Made by a program: the position numbers and the translations under genes. The notes beneath the pieces were generated by a model. The model was given only the letters and a program-made list of their open reading frames with translations, was not told the origin of the DNA and made no database searches. A stretch of 64,000 bases of DNA from positions 372,001 to 436,000 of the forward strand of contig NIRF01000001.1 of assembly GCA_002878375.1 (NCBI GenBank), written 5' to 3'. The stretch comes from Dictyoglomus sp. NZ13-RE01 (GTDB lineage Bacteria; Dictyoglomota; Dictyoglomia; Dictyoglomales; Dictyoglomaceae). Below are positions 33,950-43,142 of the stretch, piece by piece (the stretch's first letter is position 1; every line of letters begins with the position of its first letter).

Positions 33950-34467
33950 TGTGAAATATTCATATTCCTTTCAAGCGGAACAGAAATATCATAATGACCA
34001 GCTAAAGTATCCAAAGTAGCATCACCTACTAATATCTGTACCTTCTTTATCCAAGGTAGCTCAGTCAATGTATTAACTATACTGTATATTGTTAGTAGCT
34101 CTTCAGTACTACCCCCTGGATGATTATTTTTTAGTTCATTAGAAAAGCTCACATAGGCTATATTATTTCTGATAGAAATTCTCAAAAGTCTTGTCCCTTT
34201 TGGAATAGGAGAACGTAAGGAGGGACTTTTAGGTCCCTCCAATAATAGACTAATTACTTTCTTAGCTATATTTTCCTTGTTGAATAGTTTGTCCCAGTAA
34301 GATATATCAATATCCCTTTCTTCGTATCTTAAATTACCACTTTTGTAATCATAAAAATAAATCTTAACTTGTGTTTTCTCTCTGAAACTAAAAAGAGCCA
34401 AAGTAATAGCAATTATTAAAAATAACAAAGAAATAGTTAGTATTTTTTTCAATGGAGAATCCTCCAA
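33946..34467 (-). CDS. GerMN-domain membrane-anchored protein
   Basis: 173 residues. A short cytoplasmic start and one membrane helix (about 8-26) anchor an extracytoplasmic GerMN domain: IAKKVISLLLEGPKSPSLRSPIPKGTRLL, NIAYVSFSNEL and the TIYSIVNTLTELPWIKKVQILV helix are typical. GerMN domains occur in spore-germination and cell-wall proteins but are also widespread in non-sporulating bacteria, with an unknown binding role. Located 3 nt after rho and co-transcribed with it and two phosphoesterases. Confidence 0.85.
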   Translation of the reverse strand: MEDSPLKKILTISLLFLIIAITLALFSFREKTQVKIYFYDYKSGNLRYEERDIDISYWDKLFNKENIAKKVISLLLEGPKSPSLRSPIPKGTRLLRISIRNNIAYVSFSNELKNNHPGGSTEELLTIYSIVNTLTELPWIKKVQILVGDATLDTLAGHYDISVPLERNMNISQ

Positions 34468-34470
34468 GTT

Positions 34471-35871
34471 TTATCTTCGTGAATTACTTCTCATAACCTC
34501 ATCAATAAACCTTAAGAACTCATCGTTACTCCTTGTTTCTCTGAGTCTCTTTTTCAGCATTTCAATAGCTTCTCCTTCTTCTTGACTTAATAATGTTCTC
34601 CTAAGTATCCAAAGTTTTTGCAATTTATCCTCTGGATATAAGAGCTCTTCTTTTCTTGTTCCAGATCTTGCAATACTAATTGCTGGGAATATTCTCCTAT
34701 CTGCTAACTTCCTATCTAACACAAGCTCCATATTACCTGTACCCTTAAATTCCTCAAAAATTACATCATCCATTCTACTACCTGTCTCAATTAACGCAGT
34801 AGCCAAAATAGTTAGGCTCCCACCACCTTCTATATTCCTTGCAGCACCAAAAAACTCCTTGGCATGGTGTAATGCGGCAAGTTCAACTCCTCCAGATAGT
34901 GTTCTTCCACTAGAAGGCACTGCCCAGTTATAGGCACGTGCAAGCCTGGTGATACTATCTAATAAAATTACTACATGCTCCCCATACTCAACTAATCTTT
35001 TTGCTCTCTCCAAAACCAATTTTGCCACCTGAATATGTCTCTCAGGTGGTTCATCAAAAGTAGAACCAATTACTTCTCCTTGTACAGATCTTCTAAAGTC
35101 TGTTACTTCCTCTGGTCTCTCATCTACAAGCAAAACAAAAAGCTTAACTTCTTTATGATTCGCAGTAATGCCATTTGCAATCTTCTTGAGCAATGTAGTC
35201 TTTCCAGCCTTTGGAGGAGATACTATCAATCCTCTCTGTCCCTTTCCTATTGGTGCCAAAAGATCAATTAATCTCGTATCTAACTCCTGTGGAGTAGTTT
35301 CTAATTTTAATCTTTCTGTTGGATGATATGGTATTAGATCATCAAATTTGGGTCTTTGTCTTGATAGGGAAGGGTCCCTGCCATTCACTGTATCTATTCT
35401 AAGAATTGCATACCATCTCTCGTTTTCCTTTGGAGGTCTAACCATTCCTCCAATCCAATCTCCATATCTCAGTCCAAATTTCTTAATCTGGGAGGCAGAT
35501 ATATAAACATCCTCTTCACTTGGCTTCCAATTTTTCCTAATAAAACCAAATCCTTCTTCCCTAATTTCTAAATATCCTTCTCTATATACACACTCAAATC
35601 CATCAATAATAACCTTGCCCTTCTCCTCTTTTTCTTCCTCTTTTACTTCTTCCTTTTCCTCTACTTTTTCCTCAATAACTTTCTCCTCTACCTTTGGTAG
35701 CTCCAAAGTAGAGACAGCAGGAACCCCCTCAGGGGCTTCCCCCTCTTTCTCTAATAATGCTTTTATTAATTCATCCTTTGTCATTCTATAATATCCTGGA
35801 ATCTTATATTCCTTTGCTATTTCTACTAATTCTGCTCGAGTTTTAAACTGTAATTCTTCTTTTGGGATCAT
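34471..35871 (-). CDS. rho: Transcription termination factor Rho
   Basis: 466 residues. N-terminal helix-extension-helix domain (to about 45), an acidic Glu/Lys/Val linker (about 55-85), the RNA-binding cold-shock-like domain with EGFGFIR and [12 protein letters not shown], then the RecA-type ATPase with Walker [10 protein letters not shown] near 205, Walker [17 protein letters not shown] and the Q/R-loop region. The hexamer unwinds RNA and ends transcription. The linker replaces the Arg/Asn-rich insertions of some other bacteria. Its first gene position in an operon with GerMN and two phosphoesterases is of unknown meaning. Confidence 0.96.
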   Translation of the reverse strand: MIPKEELQFKTRAELVEIAKEYKIPGYYRMTKDELIKALLEKEGEAPEGVPAVSTLELPKVEEKVIEEKVEEKEEVKEEEKEEKGKVIIDGFECVYREGYLEIREEGFGFIRKNWKPSEEDVYISASQIKKFGLRYGDWIGGMVRPPKENERWYAILRIDTVNGRDPSLSRQRPKFDDLIPYHPTERLKLETTPQELDTRLIDLLAPIGKGQRGLIVSPPKAGKTTLLKKIANGITANHKEVKLFVLLVDERPEEVTDFRRSVQGEVIGSTFDEPPERHIQVAKLVLERAKRLVEYGEHVVILLDSITRLARAYNWAVPSSGRTLSGGVELAALHHAKEFFGAARNIEGGGSLTILATALIETGSRMDDVIFEEFKGTGNMELVLDRKLADRRIFPAISIARSGTRKEELLYPEDKLQKLWILRRTLLSQEEGEAIEMLKKRLRETRSNDEFLRFIDEVMRSNSRR

Positions 35872-35998
35872 CTGAAACCTCCTTTTTAATGCGTTTTGAT
35901 TGGCAACATTAGTTTATTTGAAATTTGAAAACAGATTTTTACCCATTATTTATTAGCAGAAATAAGTATAAAATAAATTTTTGTAAAAGTCAAATATT

Positions 35999-38245
35999 TT
36001 AGTAACATTTTGAATATCCACAAACCCTACAAGTTAAACAGCCTTCTTGTATCTCAAGGGGAGAACCGCATTCTGGACAAGGCATTCCTGAATATTCCTT
36101 CTCACTTTCTTCTTGTTTTTCTGGTCTAAAGAAGAAGTTATTTTTAGAATTATTTTTTCCTTCCTTTATTAGTATATATTTTTCTAAAGCTTTTGCAATA
36201 GCATCTGAGCATGAAAGTATATATTCACCCTCCTCATCCCTTATAGGATTAGGACATCTTATACCCTTAAGCTGTTTAATAATAGAGTTTATATCAATCC
36301 CACTTCTTAGAGCTAAGGAAATTAACCTTGATATAGCTTCTGTTTGTGATGCTGCACAACCACCAGCTTTCCCAAGAGTTGAAAATACCTCGCACACTCC
36401 TAATTCATCTTCATTTATTGTTACATATAAATTACCGCATCCTGTTTTCATTTTCAAAGTTACACCCTTTGTAACTTGAGGACGTGGTCTTGGTCTTAAC
36501 TTCTCTTCCATATCCTTCCTCTCCCCTGCCTTTTCTTCTACTTTTAATACTTGAACTGATCTTGATTTATCTCTATAAACAGTAATTCCTTTTAACTTTA
36601 ATTCGTAAGCCATCAAATAGATTTTCCTTATATCCTCTTCAGTTGCACTGTTTTTAAGATTTACAGTCTTGGAAACTGCATTATCCACATATTTTTGAAA
36701 GGCGGATTGCATTAAGACATGGTCCTCAGGAGATATATCCAAGGCTGTAACAAAGATTTTCTTAATTTCACTTGGAATTTCCTCCATTTCCTGTATTGAT
36801 CCCTTTTCAATTACCTTCTTAATCAATTCATCACTATAAATTCCTTCTTTTATTAGATACTCTTTAAAAATAGGATGAATTTCAAACCACTCACCTAAGC
36901 TTACAGTTCTCTTATAGGCTAAAGCAAAAATTGGTTCTATTCCAGAAGAACAATTTGCAATAATACTTATACTTCCTGTAGGAGCTATTGTGGTTAATGT
37001 GGCATTTCTAAGCTTCATATTCATTTCTTTGTATATACTCTTCTCCCAATTAGGAAAAACTCCTCTTTCTTCTGCTAATTCCTGTGATTTTTCTCTTGCT
37101 TTTTCTGAAATAAATTTCATTAATTTTTCCGCAATATCTCTTGCCTCTTTAGAGTTATAAGGAATCTTCAATTTTATCAATAGATCGTGAAATCCCATCA
37201 CTCCTAACCCGATCTTTCTATTTGCTTTTGTCATTTCCTCTATTTCTTTTAACGGATAATAATTTGCATCAATAACATTATCTAAGAAGTGAACTGCAGT
37301 ATAAACTGTCTTTTCCAATTTTCCCCAATCTATCTCATAATTTCCATCTTTCTCCTTAACCATTTTACTCAAATTTATAGAACCCAAATTGCAAGACTCA
37401 TAAGGTAAAAGTGGTTGTTCGCCACAAGGATTAGTAGCCTCAATTTGTCCAACTCCAGGGGTTGGGTTTTTTCTATTGATCTCATCAATAAATATTATGC
37501 CTGGTTCTCCATTTTTCCAGGCTTGTCTAACTATTAAATCAAAAACTTCTTTTGCCCTTAGTCTATTCACTACTTCTCCATTTCTTGGATTTATAAGACT
37601 ATATTCTTCATCATTTAATACAGCTTTCATAAAATCATCAGTAACTGCTACAGAAATATTGAAATTACTTAATACTCCTTCTTTATCTTTTACTGTTATA
37701 AATTCAATAATGTCAGGATGGTCAACCCTCAAAATCCCCATATTTGCTCCTCTTCTTACTCCACCCTGTTTTATAGTCTCTGTTGCAGCATCGTAAACCT
37801 TCATAAAGCTTACAGGACCTGAAGCAATTCCTCCTGTAGTCCTTACAATATCACCTTTTGGTCTTAAACGGGAAAAAGAAAATCCAGTTCCACCACCTGA
37901 TTGATGTATTAATGCGGTATATTTTAAGCTATCAAAGATACTAACCAATGAATCTTCTATAGGTAGTACAAAACAAGCGGATAGTTGTCCTAATGGTCTT
38001 CCTGCATTGATCAATGTGGGTGTGTTTGGTAAAAAATCAAGAGAAGTCATTAATTCATAAAATCCATCTCTAATATTTTCCATATCCGCCTTTGGATTGT
38101 ATAGCTTATCAATTTTGGCAATAGTATCAGCGACTCTGTAGAACATTTCTTCAGGAGTTTCTATTACCTCTCCTCTTTCATTTTTTGCCAAATATCTCTT
38201 TTCTAATATAAGTAAAGCTTGCTTAGATAATTCCACTTTTTTCAT
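35999..38245 (-). CDS. Class II (adenosylcobalamin-dependent) ribonucleoside reductase
   Basis: 748 residues. Ten-stranded barrel with substrate and thiyl-radical motifs: SACFVLP, GGGTGFSFSRLRP, KQGGVRRGANMG, the NPCGEQPLLPYESCNLGS finger loop, and TIAPTGSISIIANCSSGIEP. A TSCPD-like domain (GGCAASQTEAI) and a C-terminal zinc-ribbon-like tail with CPECG and CRVCGYSKC provide the redox cysteines. The N-terminal ATP-cone is not evident. It makes deoxynucleotides with B12 and without oxygen, fitting an anaerobe. It starts 1 nt after the O-antigen-ligase/TPR gene with GGAGGAG upstream. No cobalamin riboswitch was seen. Confidence 0.93.
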   Translation of the reverse strand: MKKVELSKQALLILEKRYLAKNERGEVIETPEEMFYRVADTIAKIDKLYNPKADMENIRDGFYELMTSLDFLPNTPTLINAGRPLGQLSACFVLPIEDSLVSIFDSLKYTALIHQSGGGTGFSFSRLRPKGDIVRTTGGIASGPVSFMKVYDAATETIKQGGVRRGANMGILRVDHPDIIEFITVKDKEGVLSNFNISVAVTDDFMKAVLNDEEYSLINPRNGEVVNRLRAKEVFDLIVRQAWKNGEPGIIFIDEINRKNPTPGVGQIEATNPCGEQPLLPYESCNLGSINLSKMVKEKDGNYEIDWGKLEKTVYTAVHFLDNVIDANYYPLKEIEEMTKANRKIGLGVMGFHDLLIKLKIPYNSKEARDIAEKLMKFISEKAREKSQELAEERGVFPNWEKSIYKEMNMKLRNATLTTIAPTGSISIIANCSSGIEPIFALAYKRTVSLGEWFEIHPIFKEYLIKEGIYSDELIKKVIEKGSIQEMEEIPSEIKKIFVTALDISPEDHVLMQSAFQKYVDNAVSKTVNLKNSATEEDIRKIYLMAYELKLKGITVYRDKSRSVQVLKVEEKAGERKDMEEKLRPRPRPQVTKGVTLKMKTGCGNLYVTINEDELGVCEVFSTLGKAGGCAASQTEAISRLISLALRSGIDINSIIKQLKGIRCPNPIRDEEGEYILSCSDAIAKALEKYILIKEGKNNSKNNFFFRPEKQEESEKEYSGMPCPECGSPLEIQEGCLTCRVCGYSKCY

Positions 38246-38246
38246 A

Positions 38247-40859
38247 TTACTTTATCTCCTCCAACCATTTTTTAAATTCCTCATTATTGGGAAAGCGTGA
38301 TATTGCCTCTTTCAAAACTTTTCTCGCCTCATCCTTTTTACCCATCTTTAAAAGAGTAACAGATAAATTTCCATAGGCTTGAAGATAATTCTTATCTATT
38401 TCCAAGGCTTTTTTAAACATACTAACAGCTTCCTCATACTTCCCTTCTTCAAAATAAACTGCACCTAAGTTGTTATAAGCTTCCTGAGAATTCCCATCTA
38501 TAGAAATAGCTTTCTTAAAATATTCTTCCGCCTTTTTAAGGTCTTTCTCATTATAAGCTTCAATACCAAGTTTTAGATAATATGTTACATCATTTTCTTT
38601 AGTTATAAAAGGTATATTAATAGGTTTATTTAGTATCTTAGAGAGAGCCTCTAAATTTTTTCTCGCCAGTATATAATTTGGATCTACCTCTAAAGCTTTT
38701 AAGAATGATTTTTCTGCATTTTCAAGATCCCCTATTTTATAATAAGTCATACCAAGATTATTCCAAATATCTGGATTATTTGGATAATATTTTAAAAGTT
38801 CCTCATAAATTTTCTTTGCTTTTTCATATTCCTTTTTTTCATAATACTTAGCAGCTAAAAACATATTGGCATCTATATGAGAAGGATCAATATTTAATAT
38901 CCTATTCGCAATCTCCATAGCTTTTTCATCATTTTTCAGATCTGTAGAGTATAGTCTAAGAAGATTTTCCAAAGGAGGCACAGAATATTTATCAAAAGTT
39001 AAAGCCTTTAATAAGTATTCTTCTGCTTTTATTAACATATTTTTGTCTTTCTTATTTAAATTATGATAACCTTGTGCATAATAGGCACCTATTAGATTAT
39101 AAGTAAGAGATCTATAATAAGCATTTTTCAAAAGATCATCTATATGCTCTTCTCCTAATTTAAAGTACTTTTCTTTTTCATTCTCATCACTGACCCCACC
39201 TACAACTTGAAGATATGCCTTGATTATTGCCTCGTGAAAGGCACTCTCTTGGGGACGAAGATTGATAGCCTCTTCAAGTAAAGGTAATGCCTTTCCAGGC
39301 TCATTAGAATTAAGATAATCTAAACCATATCTATAAAAGATCTCCGCCCTAAAAAATCTCAAAGAAATAGAAATATACAATAATCCAATAACACCACAAA
39401 TTACAATTATTATATCCCTTAATAAAGAAGGAACTTTTCTAATATCTATTTCCAATTTATTCTTCTCATCAACAAATCTTAGCCACAAAAATATAAAAGA
39501 GATTAAAGACCAGAAATAAAGATAAGTAGCAGAAAGACCGAATAAAACTAAAGCTTGGATCAAGAAAGCTAAAAATCCTGTAAAGGTACCAACTATTAAG
39601 GTTTTATCCTCTTCAGGAAATTTAGACAAATTTTTTATAAAGAGAAATATAGTGGTGAAGACAATACCTAAGAATGATACTAAACCAAATAAGCCCTGAG
39701 GGAAAAGAATATCCAGATACTCGTTATGCTCTCTATCTGGATAACCTTTTCCTTTATCATATCTGGCAAGATCCAAGGATTTGTAAGGAGTAAAATTAAA
39801 AGAGAATGTTTCCGGACCTAATCCCAAAATCAATCTGAAAGATGGAAGTATCTTATCCTTAAATAAATTGATACTATCCCTCCAAGTAAGTCCTCTTGGG
39901 TTTGCCTGAGTAAGACCTAAACCATGCCCAATAGTAGAGAACCTCTCCTTTAAGTTAAAAGTACCTAAAGATGTATTAGAAGGATACAACTTACTTTCTA
40001 AATATCCAAAGATAGGTATAGAAAGGATTATGACTAAAATTAAAGCAATACTCAAATACTTCTTTATAAGAATATTTTTAAAATCCTTTCCACTTTTCCA
40101 ATAGTTGAGTAGGAAGAAAAGAGGAAAAGAAATTATGAAGGCTAACCAGGATCCTCTTGTATATGATGCAAGGAGAGTGAAAAAAAGAATGATAAACTCA
40201 ATAAATAAAAAGATTTTTACATAAATGTTTTTCACTTGAAAAATAAATCCCATAACAATTGGTATAACCATAACAAGATAATGACCTAAGAAATCCGCAT
40301 GTCCTAATGTAGATATAATTCTTGATTCTGTTCTTACTCTTTCAAACCAAGGATCCCATCTAAAGAATTGTATTAAGCCATAAACACCCACAGCAAAAGC
40401 TATAATTACTATACCCCAATAAATATACTTTAATTCTCTCTTAGAATTTATAACATCATGTAACAAGAAAAAGATAATAAAAAAAGTAGAATATGTAAAA
40501 AATCCAAGTTGTCTCATATAAGAACCGAATAAACTTAAATATAAATTTGTAGAGAATATTGTAGATAAAATCCACGACAGTGCAAAAAGAAGAACCCAAA
40601 TAGTTATATTCTTCGCTGGAAGAGTAATTTTCTTTTGCCTAAAGAAAAGCCAAATGCCCCAGATAATTACAGAAAATCCTGTTAAAATACGAAGAACAGT
40701 TACTTTTGGTAGTTCGGAAATATCATGAGCCTTCATATAATAAGTAACAGGAATTATCATTATTGCTAATAACAAACAAGAAAAAATTATAAGTCTAAAA
40801 TAATGATCTCTACTAATTTCAAGTTCTTCTTGCCTGAAATTAATATTTTTCTTTTTCAT
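38247..40859 (-). CDS. O-antigen ligase-like membrane protein with C-terminal TPR array
   Basis: 870 residues. About 11-12 membrane helices (1-500) include a Wzy/WaaL-like O-antigen ligase domain, with the large loop containing RDSINLFKDKILPSFRLILGLGPETF and DREHNEYLDILFPQGLFGL, characteristic of the family. From about 510 to the end are roughly eight TPR repeats (for example NPDIWNNLGMTYYKIGDLEN, SQEAYNNLGAVYFEEGKYEE). It probably joins a polysaccharide to a carrier or protein at the membrane, with the TPRs binding partners. Fused ligase-TPR proteins are common in thermophiles and thought to take part in surface glycan or protein glycosylation. First gene of an operon with the ribonucleotide reductase. 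Confidence 0.85.
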   Translation of the reverse strand: MKKKNINFRQEELEISRDHYFRLIIFSCLLLAIMIIPVTYYMKAHDISELPKVTVLRILTGFSVIIWGIWLFFRQKKITLPAKNITIWVLLFALSWILSTIFSTNLYLSLFGSYMRQLGFFTYSTFFIIFFLLHDVINSKRELKYIYWGIVIIAFAVGVYGLIQFFRWDPWFERVRTESRIISTLGHADFLGHYLVMVIPIVMGFIFQVKNIYVKIFLFIEFIILFFTLLASYTRGSWLAFIISFPLFFLLNYWKSGKDFKNILIKKYLSIALILVIILSIPIFGYLESKLYPSNTSLGTFNLKERFSTIGHGLGLTQANPRGLTWRDSINLFKDKILPSFRLILGLGPETFSFNFTPYKSLDLARYDKGKGYPDREHNEYLDILFPQGLFGLVSFLGIVFTTIFLFIKNLSKFPEEDKTLIVGTFTGFLAFLIQALVLFGLSATYLYFWSLISFIFLWLRFVDEKNKLEIDIRKVPSLLRDIIIVICGVIGLLYISISLRFFRAEIFYRYGLDYLNSNEPGKALPLLEEAINLRPQESAFHEAIIKAYLQVVGGVSDENEKEKYFKLGEEHIDDLLKNAYYRSLTYNLIGAYYAQGYHNLNKKDKNMLIKAEEYLLKALTFDKYSVPPLENLLRLYSTDLKNDEKAMEIANRILNIDPSHIDANMFLAAKYYEKKEYEKAKKIYEELLKYYPNNPDIWNNLGMTYYKIGDLENAEKSFLKALEVDPNYILARKNLEALSKILNKPINIPFITKENDVTYYLKLGIEAYNEKDLKKAEEYFKKAISIDGNSQEAYNNLGAVYFEEGKYEEAVSMFKKALEIDKNYLQAYGNLSVTLLKMGKKDEARKVLKEAISRFPNNEEFKKWLEEIK

Positions 40860-40910
40860 CTAATCTCCTCCTTTTCATATATTTTTAAAGTCTATCAACG
40901 CTAAATAACC

Positions 40911-40939
40911 TTGTCAATTTTTAAATAAGATAATAAAAT
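40911..40939 (+). promoter_or_regulatory. Promoter of the PPi-phosphofructokinase gene
   Basis: TTGTCA at 40911-40916 and TAAAAT at 40934-40939 with 17 bp between, about 36 nt before the ATG. GGGAGG follows as ribosome-binding site. Confidence 0.6.
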
Positions 40940-40975
40940 TGAGAAGAAAATATCATAGAAAGGGAGGAAGAGAAA

Positions 40976-42016
40976 ATGGAGAAAAAGAGAATTGGAGTAC
41001 TTACAGGAGGAGGAGACTGTCCAGGTCTCAATCCTGCCATCAAAGGCGTCGTTTATAGAGCTTTAGATTATGGTGATGAAGTTATCGGACTCAAGTATGG
41101 TTGGGCAGGACTTTTAAAAGCTGATACTATGCCTTTAACCTTAGAGGTTGTCGAAGATATTTTAGATAAAGGTGGTACAATTCTTGGTAGTTCAAGAACA
41201 AATCCCTTTAAAAAGGAAGAGGATGTAGAAAAATGTATAGAAAACTTTAAGAAGTTAGGTTTAGATGCTCTTATAGCCATAGGAGGAGAGGATACTCTTG
41301 GGGTTGCATCAAAATTTAGTAGAAGAGGACTTCCTATGGTAGGTATTCCTAAGACCATAGATAAAGATCTTGAAGAAACAGAATATACATTGGGATTTGA
41401 TACTGCAGTAGAGGTTGTAGTAGATGGTATTACAAGATTAAGAGATACTGCAAAATCCCACGCAAGAGTTATAGTTGTAGAAATCATGGGAAGACATGCA
41501 GGCTGGCTTGCTCTCTATGGAGGACTTGCAGGTGGAGCGGATTATATACTCATTCCAGAGGTTGAGCCAAATTTACAAGAATTATATGACCATATTAAGA
41601 AACTTTATGCAAGAGGGCATAACTGGGCAGTCGTTGCTATAGCAGAAGGAGTCCAATTACCTGGCTTTACATATCAAAAAGGACAATCTGGTATGGTAGA
41701 TGCTTTTGGACATGTAAGACTTGGAGGAGTAGGACAGGTATTAGCGGAAGAAATTGAAAAGAATCTTGGAATAGAAACAAGGGCTGTCATATTAAGCCAT
41801 CTTCAAAGAGGAGGCTCACCATCAATAAGGGATAGAATTCTTGGCTTAAGACTTGGTAAAGCAGCTGTTGACCTCGTACATGAAGGCAAATCAGGGTACT
41901 TCATTTCCGTTAGAGGAGAGGAATTGGTTCCTGTAGACATTACATTAATTGAAGGTAAAACAAAGAATGTAAAACCAGAGTTTTATGAAAGCATGAAAAC
42001 TTTCTTTAATAAATAG
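40976..42016 (+). CDS. pfp: Pyrophosphate-dependent 6-phosphofructokinase
   Basis: 346 residues of the PfkA superfamily. The phosphoryl-donor site has GGED at 103-106, with aspartate where ATP enzymes have glycine, and PKTIDKD at 125-131, with lysine where ATP enzymes have glycine. These two changes mark the pyrophosphate-using type; the catalytic aspartate is D129. It interconverts fructose-6-phosphate and fructose-1,6-bisphosphate with PPi/Pi, a reversible step in glycolysis. A PPi-dependent phosphofructokinase has been characterised from Dictyoglomus thermophilum. Transcribed alone from its own promoter and followed by a terminator; an ATP-type enzyme is encoded 1 kb away. Confidence 0.93.
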   Translation: MEKKRIGVLTGGGDCPGLNPAIKGVVYRALDYGDEVIGLKYGWAGLLKADTMPLTLEVVEDILDKGGTILGSSRTNPFKKEEDVEKCIENFKKLGLDALIAIGGEDTLGVASKFSRRGLPMVGIPKTIDKDLEETEYTLGFDTAVEVVVDGITRLRDTAKSHARVIVVEIMGRHAGWLALYGGLAGGADYILIPEVEPNLQELYDHIKKLYARGHNWAVVAIAEGVQLPGFTYQKGQSGMVDAFGHVRLGGVGQVLAEEIEKNLGIETRAVILSHLQRGGSPSIRDRILGLRLGKAAVDLVHEGKSGYFISVRGEELVPVDITLIEGKTKNVKPEFYESMKTFFNK

Positions 42017-42020
42017 TCAT

Positions 42021-42491
42021 CTATGAATTTTTAAGGGAGGAGAAATCTCCTCCCTTTTTCTTTCTTCTTTTCCTATAGCTTATTACTATCTTTTTAACAA
42101 CAAAATAGCTAAGAACTGAGAATAAAAAAGAAACAATTAGATTCCCTATAAGGTAGGTTACTGCAAAAGATTTTATATGTCCATTTTTAAATACTGTAAA
42201 ATCTAATTTACCCTCTAATAACAAACTTCCTACGAAATAACTTAAAGACCAAAATATAGGAGATGTAAAATAATTCATGATAAAAGTGCCAATTATAGCG
42301 GAGATATAGTTCAGTTTAAAAGCTTTCGCTAATAATAAAGCCAAGATCCCACCAAAACCAAAAGTAGGAAATATTCCTATGAAAACCCCTACTGAAAATC
42401 CCATTGCAATTTTTTCTGGAGAATCGTTGATTCTAATTAATCTAATATATAAGTATCTGAGAAATCTTTTAAGGCTTCTTTTTTTCCTCAT
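42021..42491 (-). CDS. DUF2062 membrane protein
   Basis: 156 residues with three hydrophobic segments. The N-terminal block SPEKIAMGFSVGVFIGIFPTFG is the signature of DUF2062, a small membrane family of unknown function sometimes associated with lipid or polysaccharide enzymes. Overlaps the end of the HIT gene by 23 nt and is the last gene of that transcript. Its final codons also form the pfp terminator hairpin on the other strand. Confidence 0.85.
   Translation of the reverse strand: MRKKRSLKRFLRYLYIRLIRINDSPEKIAMGFSVGVFIGIFPTFGFGGILALLLAKAFKLNYISAIIGTFIMNYFTSPIFWSLSYFVGSLLLEGKLDFTVFKNGHIKSFAVTYLIGNLIVSFLFSVLSYFVVKKIVISYRKRRKKKGGDFSSLKNS
42035..42059 (+). terminator. Terminator of pfp, inside the end of the DUF2062 gene
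   Basis: GGGAGGAG pairs with CTCCTCCC around AAAT and is followed by TTTTT. On the minus strand the same bases encode the last residues of the DUF2062 protein. Confidence 0.8.
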
Positions 42492-42981
42492 ATATTGCTT
42501 TCATTACAGGTTGAAGCTTTCTATAGGTACTTGGCAAATCTTCGGGAATAATTTTGGTTTCTGCAATAGTTAGCATAAAATTAGAGTCTCCCTCCCATCT
42601 TGGGACAATATGCAAATGTATATGATCCGCAATTCCTGCTCCTGCAGAAGTACCAATATTCATACCTAAATTAAAGCCATGAGGCATCATAACCCTGGTT
42701 AAAGCTTCAATGCTTACCTGAGCCAAAAACATAAGCTCAGTGTATTCTTCTTTTGTAAGATATATTAGATTATCTTTATGAGAATATGGAATTACCATTA
42801 AATGCCCATTATTATATGGATATAGATTGAGCATTACAAAACAATAATCACCCCTTAAAAGGATAAGATTTTTCTCGTCATTATTCTCCTTAATATTTTC
42901 ACAAAAGACGCATTTTTGTTCTTTTGGAGCTGATATATATTTCATTCTCCATGGTGTACATATTCTACGTATGATGCTCAT
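42469..42981 (-). CDS. HIT-family hydrolase (Ap4A phosphorylase-like)
   Basis: 170 residues from the ATG at 42981, with AAAGGAGA 8 nt upstream; an in-frame start at 43002 lacks a site. The histidine triad is HIHLHIVPRW, preceded by GFNLGMNIGTSAGAGIADH. CVFC near residue 25 and the N-terminal TPWRMKYI match the group of HIT proteins with a zinc-binding cysteine pair related to the C-terminal half of Ap4A phosphorylases. It probably cleaves dinucleoside polyphosphates or other nucleotide conjugates. Operon with DUF2062. Confidence 0.9.
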   Translation of the reverse strand: MSIIRRICTPWRMKYISAPKEQKCVFCENIKENNDEKNLILLRGDYCFVMLNLYPYNNGHLMVIPYSHKDNLIYLTKEEYTELMFLAQVSIEALTRVMMPHGFNLGMNIGTSAGAGIADHIHLHIVPRWEGDSNFMLTIAETKIIPEDLPSTYRKLQPVMKAIYEEKKKP

Positions 42982-43049
42982 GTGAAATTTCTCCTTTCCC
43001 ATCTAAACCTTGACATATTTTAAATTTTATAGTTATATTTATTTAGGTT

Positions 43050-43139
43050 GCCGAAGTGGCGGAATTGGCAGACGCGCCAGACTCAAAATCTGGTGAGTGG
43101 GTGACACTCGTGCGGGTTCGACTCCCGCCTTCGGCACCA
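43050..43139 (+). tRNA. tRNA-Leu(CAA)
   Basis: 90 nt with 3' CCA encoded. Acceptor stem GCCGAAG/CTTCGGC, anticodon stem CCAGA/TCTGG around loop CTCAAAA (anticodon CAA), a long variable arm and T arm GCGGGTTCGACTCCCGC. The class II fold and anticodon agree on leucine, reading UUG. Confidence 0.97.
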
Positions 43140-43142
43140 AAG

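Noticed and set aside
35872-35998. Cobalamin riboswitch near the B12-dependent reductase
   Set aside because: The gene's upstream neighbour starts one base away and the gaps on both sides are short, without the B12-box pattern.
41068-41487. 139-codon minus-strand frame inside the PPi-phosphofructokinase gene
   Set aside because: It lies entirely antisense to a strongly conserved enzyme, has no ribosome-binding site and resembles no protein.
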